From the NCBI GenBank assembly GCA_964442905.1, contig CAYUBD010000034.1:1-11245 (forward strand): a stretch of DNA of 11,245 nucleotides. Reading direction: 5' to 3'. Shown piece after piece: positions 4,901 to 10,685 of this stretch. The position numbers and the translations under genes were made by a program. Under the pieces are notes generated by a model, which did no database searches, was not told where the DNA came from, and was given only the letters and a program-made list of their open reading frames with translations. Within the stretch, counting starts at the first letter, position 1, and every line of letters begins with the position of its first letter. The DNA is from JAFGFG01 sp964442905. Lineage in GTDB: Archaea > Aenigmatarchaeota > Aenigmatarchaeia > QMZP01 > JAFGSV01.

Positions 4901-6931
4901 ATGGCAGAGGAAAACGAGAAGCAGGAGTCCGATGTTCTCAAGGCCATACACGACAAGCTTACGGAGCTCGAGGACCTGCAGCTTGTGAACAAGCTGGACA
5001 TAATCAACGTGAAGAACGAGCTGGACAGGACCAGCCTCACAGGCGGAGCTTCGCATGAGACCAATGAACAGTCAGAAGAGCTTGCCGAAAAATCTGAGAA
5101 TCTCCAGAAAGCGGAGAAGCTGGTCAAAGAACTTGAAGAACTCAAATCCGCATTCAAGAAGGGCAAGCTCCCGGATGCAGGAAAATCCAGTGTGAATCTT
5201 GATGCTGTAACAGGTGAAATAGAAGCGCTGAAGGAGAAGGTAGGCGGTCTGGAGAAAAGGAGAGGCGTAACGCCTTCCGGTAAAATCCCCGATGCAAGTC
5301 TTGATGAGATGCGCAAAAGGATAGACAGGCTCGAATCTGCAAAGCCATCAGAGTCAAAAACGGCCATGCCCGCCGACCTGCGGGATGATGTGGCTGAAAT
5401 TAAGGAAAAGATTTCTGGTCTTGAGAAGCTTCCGAAGATGGAAGGAACTCCCGCAAACGTTCTTGAGAAGATCAGCGAAATAGAGGAAATATCTTCTGAT
5501 ATAGAGTCTCTCAGGTCTCAGCTGGACGAGCAGAAGACGCTGTTGTCCAGCCTGGAAAAGAGAAAGCCCTCAGCCGGTGCTGTGCCCAACGACCTTGAAG
5601 AAAAAATAAACAGGATGGAGGAAGAAATCTCCGGGCTCGAAAAAGATAAGACTGCTTCCCAGCCGGGCGTGCCTCATGACATCTCAGACAGGATTAAGAT
5701 GCTTGAGGCGGCCGTTGCTGATGAAACGGGCAGACCTCATGTTGTGGAGGCGAAGCCTGCGAAGGCACTTCTGGACAGGATAAGCAGGCTTGAGGACAAG
5801 ATATCCGCGCTTGATGGCTCAAAGGGGAAAGCCGGAGAAACTACCGTCGCAGGCAATGCCAGTCCTGACGGTATCGAAGAGGTGAAGAACATGCTCGAGA
5901 ACATAAAGGCCAGTCTTATGGACCAGGGAAACGAGATAGCCGACCTTAAATCCGTAAAGAAAGGTACCCAGAACCTCATAGACATGGATGCAATGAAGGG
6001 CGAGCTGGACTCTATAAAATCACAGATATCAGTGATAGAGGAAAACGCAGTGAAGTCAGGCATGGCACCAGATGCGCTCGAGGAGTTAAGGAATCTCAAG
6101 GGGCAGTTTCCAATCGAAGAGTATCATGATCTTAAAAAGAGGATGACTGCAATCGAAGGCGAGCTTGAGGAGCTCGGCAAGCTTGCGGGGGGACTGAAGC
6201 CCATAGAGCTGCCTAAGGAAGGGGACAGTGGAATGGGGCCGTCGAAGGCGCTTGAGAACAAGGTTAGAGAAATCGAGAAGCTGGTCGGTGAAGGCGTCAG
6301 CGGGAAGAGGTTCAAGGACCTGGAGAAGAGGCAGGAAGAGATGAGGGAATGGCTCCCGGAATACATAGCCAATGACATAGACCACAGGATTGACGAGTTC
6401 AGGACGGAGCTCAAGAACAAGGTGCAGGAAGTGAACGAGCTCAAGGAAGACATGATAGAGCAGACCATAGAGCAGCTGCTTGCGCAGCCGGGTCATGTCA
6501 GCAAGCTGCTGGGAGAGAAGTTCAAAAAACAGCTGGACGAGATGCAGCAGAAGCTGAGCAAGATGGAGAATGATGTAAAGCCATCGGGTGCGAAGCTGAC
6601 AACGCTTCTCAGGGATTTTGACGAGTCGAAGAGGGACATAGAAAAGGAGAAAGAGGCACTGAAAGGTATGCAGGAGAATAACAGGAAGGAAATGGAATCA
6701 CTTGCGATAGAGCTCAGGGCGCTCAACACAAGGATTGATTCTTTTGATAAATCGGGCAAGGGCACGGAAAACGTAGGCGTCACCAGGGACATGGAGATAC
6801 TCAAGACCAAGACAGACTGGCTGGAGAGCACAATCCATAAGCTGGACCTCAACCAAATATACCAGAAGATAGACGAGCTTGAACAGATGATGCACTCACA
6901 CAGGGGCTATTCCCCTCAGGTTATAGAATAG
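4901..6931 (+). CDS. 676-residue soluble coiled-coil protein with degenerate helical repeats
   Basis: No membrane segment, no cysteine, and only two tryptophans (484, 640); composition is dominated by Glu, Lys, Leu, Ile and Ser. Residues 11-45 (LTELEDLQLVNKLDIINVKNEL) and the C-terminal 630-665 look like short conserved helical caps. Between about 95 and 400 a degenerate unit of roughly 27-45 residues recurs, each starting near a Pro-Asp/Ala-x-Leu turn followed by heptads and often LEK (for example ISGLEK at 171-176 and 243-248, VGGLEK at 114-119). Residues 440-620 are continuous coiled coil. It is probably a cytoplasmic scaffold or filament-forming protein. Position directly after the pilin-like genes, same strand, 35 bases away, suggests a link with the appendage. 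An SMC- or archaellum-accessory-like role is possible, but no ATPase motif is present and no family is recognised. Confidence 0.85.
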   Translation: MAEENEKQESDVLKAIHDKLTELEDLQLVNKLDIINVKNELDRTSLTGGASHETNEQSEELAEKSENLQKAEKLVKELEELKSAFKKGKLPDAGKSSVNLDAVTGEIEALKEKVGGLEKRRGVTPSGKIPDASLDEMRKRIDRLESAKPSESKTAMPADLRDDVAEIKEKISGLEKLPKMEGTPANVLEKISEIEEISSDIESLRSQLDEQKTLLSSLEKRKPSAGAVPNDLEEKINRMEEEISGLEKDKTASQPGVPHDISDRIKMLEAAVADETGRPHVVEAKPAKALLDRISRLEDKISALDGSKGKAGETTVAGNASPDGIEEVKNMLENIKASLMDQGNEIADLKSVKKGTQNLIDMDAMKGELDSIKSQISVIEENAVKSGMAPDALEELRNLKGQFPIEEYHDLKKRMTAIEGELEELGKLAGGLKPIELPKEGDSGMGPSKALENKVREIEKLVGEGVSGKRFKDLEKRQEEMREWLPEYIANDIDHRIDEFRTELKNKVQEVNELKEDMIEQTIEQLLAQPGHVSKLLGEKFKKQLDEMQQKLSKMENDVKPSGAKLTTLLRDFDESKRDIEKEKEALKGMQENNRKEMESLAIELRALNTRIDSFDKSGKGTENVGVTRDMEILKTKTDWLESTIHKLDLNQIYQKIDELEQMMHSHRGYSPQVIE

Positions 6932-7036
6932 CCCAAGAGAACATCATACGACTTCCACGTTAAGATAAGGGACGACATCAGGAGGCGCATCCAGAAACTC
7001 GTGTTATTTATTGGATTCACCAAGAACGGCCTTGTA
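6932..7036 (+). pseudogene. Possible start-less remnant of a ribbon-helix-helix-like gene
   Basis: In the same frame as the upstream gene and directly after its TAG there are 35 open codons ending at TAG 7037. The first 24 (to 7003) read like real protein: YDFHVKIRDDIRRRIQKLV has the beta-strand then basic helix pattern of ribbon-helix-helix DNA-binding domains, and the following GFTKNGLV even resembles the turn into the second helix. There is no start codon in frame, and from 7004 the segment overlaps the opposite-strand HEPN gene. It may be a gene fragment cut by arrival of the toxin-antitoxin cassette. Coincidence is quite possible. Confidence 0.3.
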
Positions 7037-7405
7037 TAGAGGGTAAAAACAGCTCTCGGCTAATGATAGCACATCCTCTACCTCTTGAATGTTCGGTGAA
7101 TATCCGTAATAATTTATGTTATGTCTTAACCTTCTCAGGTTATCAATGAGATTAATTGGCCTGGTTGTTGCTACCCGCAGTTTCATAAGTTCCCTGATTG
7201 GCATCATATGATCCACAGATTCGATACCCCTTGAGACAAGGAGAGCGTCTCCAAGCTTTCGAAAACATTCGTAAATGTTCCTTATTATGGTATTTGCAGA
7301 ATCCCTATCAGGCTTCATTCTGAGCGTGAAATCCATATCCATTTTTGCAGCTTTGAGAATGCTAATCATGTTCTTCCTGTCAGGTCTCCTATATCTTACT
7401 TTCAA
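7004..7405 (-). CDS. HEPN-domain protein, probable toxin of HEPN/MNT pair
   Basis: 133 residues, all-helical by pattern. It begins at a TTG (7403-7405) that overlaps the TGA of the upstream nucleotidyltransferase gene and is preceded by GGTGAG a few bases upstream, so translation is probably coupled. HEPN toxins are small RNases with an R-x(4-6)-H motif in the last helices; here the corresponding stretch is Arg91-Arg-Leu-Arg-His95-Asn-Ile-Asn-Tyr-Tyr100-Gly, with the His but a shorter Arg-to-His spacing and a Tyr pair after it. In MntA/HepT systems a tyrosine near this motif is AMPylated by the partner; Tyr99/Tyr100 are candidates. Known of the family: cleaves RNA when unrestrained. Inferred here: toxin or a HEPN relative with altered activity. 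AT-rich compared with its neighbours, suggesting transfer. Confidence 0.7.
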   Translation of the reverse strand: MKVRYRRPDRKNMISILKAAKMDMDFTLRMKPDRDSANTIIRNIYECFRKLGDALLVSRGIESVDHMMPIRELMKLRVATTRPINLIDNLRRLRHNINYYGYSPNIQEVEDVLSLAESCFYPLYKAVLGESNK

Positions 7406-7986
7406 GGTCTCACCTCAAGAAACCCTTCGAGTACAATGCCATTGGCTATATTGGAAAACAGGTTCATATCCACCTTGTTTCTTGAAAATATAAAGAGGTT
7501 GACAACGACATTCTCCCTGTGCCCGAATAATGGAAGGATTCCCAGTTGTTCTATCCTTACATCTTCGTTGTCCAGGACTTCAACTGCCACGTCTATGTCA
7601 CTCTTATCCGTATCATCGCCCTTTCTGTAACTGCCAAATAAAACAATGGCCCTTGGGTTTGGCAATCTTCTATGTATCTCTTCTATTAGGCCAGATTCAT
7701 ATATCATACTCAGATTGTAACTCACTTTTCTTGTATAGTTATACTCATGCTCCGGATTGCATGATATGCGCCAAATCCTTCCCATAACCTTTATTCCAAG
7801 AAACCCCTCTTCAGAAAGCTGTGTTACAATTCTGTTGGCCGTTGTTTTTGATATTTTAAGCGCTTCTGAAAGGTCGCTGAGTCCTATTTCACTTTCCGGG
7901 AAAGAAAAGAACCATTGGAGTACCTTCTGATACGCTTCGTTCAATTCATATATTCGCGTTTTCTTCAGATAATGTTTTGAGACCAT
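7402..7986 (-). CDS. wHTH–MNT nucleotidyltransferase fusion, probable antitoxin
   Basis: 194 residues. Residues about 18-76 form a winged helix-turn-helix (IGLSDLSEALKISKTTANRIV, then the wing with GRIWRIS). Residues 110-170 contain the minimal nucleotidyltransferase core: Gly118-Ser119, ten residues, then Asp130-Ile-Asp132 (exact GSx10DxD). The usual third acidic strand appears as VVVNLFIF, where Asn163 may replace the acid. MNT antitoxins of the MntA type transfer AMP to the partner HEPN protein; the fused DNA-binding domain could also make it the operon's own repressor. It is the first gene of the pair and overlaps the HEPN start by 4 bases. AT-rich codon use sets both genes apart from the surroundings. 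The family call is firm; partner modification is inferred. Confidence 0.85.
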   Translation of the reverse strand: MVSKHYLKKTRIYELNEAYQKVLQWFFSFPESEIGLSDLSEALKISKTTANRIVTQLSEEGFLGIKVMGRIWRISCNPEHEYNYTRKVSYNLSMIYESGLIEEIHRRLPNPRAIVLFGSYRKGDDTDKSDIDVAVEVLDNEDVRIEQLGILPLFGHRENVVVNLFIFSRNKVDMNLFSNIANGIVLEGFLEVRP

Positions 7987-8076
7987 GATTATAGTAACAT
8001 TAGCTACTATATAAATTTTTAGGTTACTATTTGGTTACTAAAGAAACCATATAAACTTTTTCGTTACCAATAATTT
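7987..8076 (-). promoter_or_regulatory. Promoter and repeated operator-like sites of the HEPN/MNT operon
   Basis: On the minus strand TTTATATAG (about 8006-8014) is centred near -24 from the start at 7986, fitting a TATA box for a leaderless transcript. It is flanked by an inverted pair: TAGTAAC at 7992-7998 and GTTACTA at 8023-8029. A second GTTACTA lies at 8034-8040, giving a direct repeat GGTTACTA spaced 11 bases (8022 and 8033), and GTTACC is at 8063-8068. A second AT box (ACCATATAAAC, 8047-8057) lies further upstream. The arrangement looks like an operator for the winged-helix part of the antitoxin. Confidence 0.55.
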
Positions 8077-8931
8077 TCACATCTGAATCAGTTCTTTCAG
8101 GACCAGTGGTATCCTTTCTATGACATCGGTAGCCAGAAGGCCGGGCCCGAGTTCTTCCGCTGCCATGTCACCGGCCGCACCGCATACGTAAGCCGCCGCC
8201 GAAGCTGCATCAATGGATTTCATCCCCATGGCAAGGAACGCCCCGCATATGCCTGAAAGCACATCCCCTGTCCCGCCAACGGTCATGTACGGGCTGCCTG
8301 TTGAGTTTATCATCACACTGCTGCCATCTGCTATGACGTCCTTGTAGCCCTTGAGCAGTACGGTTGCCTTGAATTCCCTGCTGAACCTCACAGCTTCCTT
8401 TGCCCTGTCTTCCACCCTTTTCTGGACCTTGTGCCCGCTCATGCTGTAGAACTCGCCGGCATGCGGTGTCACTATCCAGCCCTTCCTCAGCAGATCCTTG
8501 TCCTCGCTGATGTGGTGGAGCGCATCCGCATCAATCACGCATGGTTTCCTCAGATAGCTGAGAAATTCATGCACGGCATCCTTCGTGTCTGCCATCCTTC
8601 CGATGCCGCTGCCTAGGACGACTGCATCGAACTTGTTGGCAATGGCCTCAAGCCTGTGCACGTTATCTATGTTTATGTAGTCACCCATGAGCGGCTCTGT
8701 TATGAGATTCGGAGAAAACGATGCTATGACGTCTGCCGCAGTTTCGGGTGCAGCTATCGTAACAATATCAGCACCGGCGCGCAGTGCAGCAAGCCCGCAC
8801 AATGCAGGTGCACCCTTGTACCTCCTGCTGCCTCCTATGACCAGAACCTTTCCATGGTCGCCCTTCCTGTCCCACTGGTGCATCTTCGGATACGTCTTCC
8901 TGACCAGCTCATCCGTGACGGCTTTCATCAT
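8077..8931 (-). CDS. nnrD: ADP/ATP-dependent NAD(P)H-hydrate dehydratase (YjeF C-terminal domain)
   Basis: 284 residues, ribokinase-like fold. It restores NADH/NADPH from the damaged hydrated forms (6S-NAD(P)HX) at the expense of a nucleotide, in the cytoplasm. Family motifs in order: GGSRRYKGAP (33-42), GSGIGR (107-112), DADALH (134-139), TPHAGE (155-160), LLKG (192-195) and the nucleotide-binding and catalytic TVGGTGDVLSG (217-227, Asp223). The C-terminal NnrD domain is complete, but the N-terminal epimerase (NnrE) that is fused in many prokaryotes is absent. Two adjacent ATG codons (8931, 8928) are possible starts. The gene begins 31 bases after the flavoprotein gene on the same strand, so the two nicotinamide-related genes probably form an operon. 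Confidence 0.93.
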   Translation of the reverse strand: MMKAVTDELVRKTYPKMHQWDRKGDHGKVLVIGGSRRYKGAPALCGLAALRAGADIVTIAAPETAADVIASFSPNLITEPLMGDYINIDNVHRLEAIANKFDAVVLGSGIGRMADTKDAVHEFLSYLRKPCVIDADALHHISEDKDLLRKGWIVTPHAGEFYSMSGHKVQKRVEDRAKEAVRFSREFKATVLLKGYKDVIADGSSVMINSTGSPYMTVGGTGDVLSGICGAFLAMGMKSIDAASAAAYVCGAAGDMAAEELGPGLLATDVIERIPLVLKELIQM

Positions 8932-8962
8932 GACTAAATTATAGAATACGTAGTTAAAAAGT

Positions 8963-9880
8963 CTACTTCCAGTAGGGATTCTTCAGGTACTTGTATGCGG
9001 AATATGCTGCTTTCTCGCCGGTCGCAAGGGCCTGCGGTATCCTCTTTATGTCAGAGACTATGTCACCCGCAGCGAACAGTCCGGGAATGCTGGTCATGCC
9101 GTTTTTATCCACCCGGACACACGCGTTCTCCATCTTTACGCCCAGCTTCTGCAGGCAGTCGTTCGCGGGAATCGAACCTATGCATATGACAGCGGCATCC
9201 AGTTCAAGCGTTGTCTTTTTCCGGCTCTTGCTGCTGAATAATGTGGCGCTGGCAAGCTTCCCTTTACCGGAGAACAGTTCAACCTCATGGCTCCACAGCA
9301 TGGTAATGCCGGACTTGCCTATTATGCATTTATTATCGTCTGTTGCCCTAAGTTCATCCTTCCTGTGGGCCAGCCACACCTTAGCTCCGGCCTTGTCAAG
9401 ACCTAAAGCGCAGTCAGCGGCGGAATCGCCGCCACCCACGACGAGCACTTTCTTACCGGAAAACTTCCCGGGATCAGAAACAGTGTGAAATATCCCTTCA
9501 AGGTCTTCCCCTTTAACACCTGTCTTCCTGGGGATGCCTCTTATACCTGTTGCCACGATGACAGCTTTGGCTTCGTATCTTCCTTTTTCGGTTTTCACTC
9601 CGAAAGCCTTGCCTTTGGTTATTTCCTTGACAGCTTCCATCTCACGTATATCGGCGCCGCTTGACCGGGCATGCTCCACCATGCTTCCGGCGACTTCCCT
9701 TCCTTTCATGTCTTTGAAGCCCAGATAAGAATCAACACCCTTCCATGGATAGCTCTGTATAAGCGCACCGCCCGCCTTTCCTGCATCCAGGACAAGAGTC
9801 TTCAGCTTGAGATACTTCGCGTCCAGCGCGGCGGCCAGCCCTGCCGGACCCGCACCGACGATTATGACATCATAAGACAT
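8963..9880 (-). CDS. Thioredoxin-reductase-fold flavoprotein lacking the redox CxxC (ferredoxin-NADP reductase-like)
   Basis: 305 residues. FAD-binding Rossmann motif GAGPAG (9-14) plus the acidic end Asp32; the second Rossmann motif GGGDSAADCAL (149-159) and HRKDELRA (172-179), the latter typical for NADPH; and the C-terminal FAD motif GLFAAGD (267-273). In true thioredoxin reductases the CATC-type redox pair lies just before the second motif. Here that site reads HTVSDPGKFSGKK (132-144) with no cysteine. Enzymes of this shape without CxxC include the thioredoxin-reductase-like ferredoxin/flavodoxin-NADP reductases, the most likely role. It is therefore unlikely to reduce thioredoxin directly. 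Starts at the ATG 9878-9880 with GGTG 5 bases upstream; located just before nnrD on the same strand. Confidence 0.85.
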   Translation of the reverse strand: MSYDVIIVGAGPAGLAAALDAKYLKLKTLVLDAGKAGGALIQSYPWKGVDSYLGFKDMKGREVAGSMVEHARSSGADIREMEAVKEITKGKAFGVKTEKGRYEAKAVIVATGIRGIPRKTGVKGEDLEGIFHTVSDPGKFSGKKVLVVGGGDSAADCALGLDKAGAKVWLAHRKDELRATDDNKCIIGKSGITMLWSHEVELFSGKGKLASATLFSSKSRKKTTLELDAAVICIGSIPANDCLQKLGVKMENACVRVDKNGMTSIPGLFAAGDIVSDIKRIPQALATGEKAAYSAYKYLKNPYWK

Positions 9881-9968
9881 GCAAACACCAATATCTCTCT
9901 TATCGGGACATGGCTTAAAAATATTACATCACTCGCAGGAGTGCTATCCGTGCCAGAAAACAACTCAG
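9881..9968 (-). promoter_or_regulatory. Intergenic region with probable promoter of the flavoprotein gene
   Basis: Between TBP and the flavoprotein gene. On the minus strand ATATTTTTAAG (about 9914-9924) could be the TATA box; a start about 25 bases downstream leaves a leader of about 12 bases with GGTG (9886-9889) as ribosome binding site. CACTC-gcag-GAGTG (9930-9943) is a short 5-bp inverted repeat that could be a weak hairpin after TBP; it has no adjacent T-run, so I do not call it a terminator. Confidence 0.4.
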
Positions 9969-10568
9969 TTACTTCTTCTTTCTCTCAGCTTTTATTGCCT
10001 TCACAGGAATGCCCATCTCTTCAAGGTTGGACTTGAACTTACCGAGTGCAGCATGTATCTCATGTTCCTTCCTCGCACCTGTGCATATTATCTTCCCTGT
10101 GCCGAACAGAAGGAAAGCCACCCTCGGGTCTGATATCCTGTACACGAGTCCGGGGAACTGCTCAGGCTCGTACTCCGCGTTCTCAAGGTTGTATGCGATG
10201 TGCTCCAGGTTGAGCTTCTGCTTTGCCTCTATCTGCGTGGAAGCGACTATGTTCTCGACACCCGTGTGATATTCTGTCGGCATGTCTATGTTGAGAGCCC
10301 TCATGTCTTCCACTACCTGGCTGACAGCTGTCATGGCCAGGTCAGGGCTCCTTGCGCCGGTGCATACGATCTTCCCTGAGGAGAATATGAGTGCCGCAGT
10401 TTTCGGATCCTTTATCCTGTAAACAACACCAGGGAATGACTCCGGCTTGTACTCGGCTTCGCGGAGTTCCTTGGATATCTTGTCCATGGGTATGTCCTTT
10501 CCAAGGGTTGTGAAGACAACAACATTCTCAATCTTTACGTCAAATTCGTTTGGATTACTTTTGCTCAA
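9969..10568 (-). CDS. tbp: TATA-box binding protein (TBP)
   Basis: 199 residues; core archaeal transcription factor that binds and bends the TATA box and recruits TFB and RNA polymerase. Two direct repeats (about 10-98 and 101-189) form the saddle: FPGVVYR (45-51) and GKIVCTGAR (65-73) in the first, FPGLVYR (138-144) and GKIICTGAR (158-166) in the second. The four phenylalanines that kink DNA in the family correspond to Phe45, 62, 138 and 155. The start is TTG (10566-10568), chosen because GGTGG lies 4 bases upstream and the repeat homology begins directly after it. The tail AIKAERKKK is basic, whereas many archaeal TBPs end in acidic residues. Confidence 0.97.
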   Translation of the reverse strand: MSKSNPNEFDVKIENVVVFTTLGKDIPMDKISKELREAEYKPESFPGVVYRIKDPKTAALIFSSGKIVCTGARSPDLAMTAVSQVVEDMRALNIDMPTEYHTGVENIVASTQIEAKQKLNLEHIAYNLENAEYEPEQFPGLVYRISDPRVAFLLFGTGKIICTGARKEHEIHAALGKFKSNLEEMGIPVKAIKAERKKK

Positions 10569-10615
10569 AGAACCACCAATATAATATATAATACACTGGT
10601 GATATTTAAAACCTA
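10569..10615 (-). promoter_or_regulatory. Promoter and ribosome binding site of tbp
   Basis: On the minus strand GGTTTTAAATATC (10601-10613) looks like a BRE-plus-TATA element; a start about 25 bases downstream gives a leader of about 14 bases that contains GGTGG (10573-10577), 4 bases before the TTG start. A second, very AT-rich run (10579-10592) lies between the box and the gene and could itself bind TBP, allowing feedback control. This last point is inference. Confidence 0.55.
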
Positions 10616-10665
10616 TAAAAAGGTGATACTACTGACCGATAACAAGAAACGCTAAAACGGGGTCA

Positions 10666-10681
10666 AAATGTTTAAACATTT
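10666..10681 (-). terminator. Perfect 16-base palindrome after the dockerin gene, possible terminator
   Basis: AAATGTTTAAACATTT is a perfect palindrome starting 4 bases beyond the end of the dockerin-like gene. On the minus strand it runs into TTTT, so it could act as a T-rich archaeal terminator, or as a dimeric protein site upstream of tbp. It is AT-rich and a weak hairpin. Confidence 0.35.
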
Positions 10682-10685
10682 GGAA

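Noticed and set aside
4822..5367. Minus-strand Ser/Phe/Leu-rich frame opposite the coiled-coil gene
   Set aside because: Antisense of Glu/Lys/Leu-rich coiled-coil codons always gives Ser/Phe/Leu-rich frames; the same holds for 5737-6099, 6124-6468 and 6493-6852.
6929..7039. Read-through of the TAG at 6929 (pyrrolysine) into the following 35 codons
   Set aside because: TAG ends other genes here as well (for example at 3038 and 8963), the extension ends with another TAG, and nothing else suggests recoding. A gene remnant is the simpler reading.
8656..8944. Plus-strand frames opposite nnrD (8656-8937, 8687-8944)
   Set aside because: They oppose highly conserved NnrD motifs and show no recognisable domain or ribosome binding site.
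8991..9488. 165-codon plus-strand frame opposite the flavoprotein gene
   Set aside because: Shadow of the conserved Rossmann-fold gene; its composition (Ser/Pro/Leu) is typical of antisense reading.
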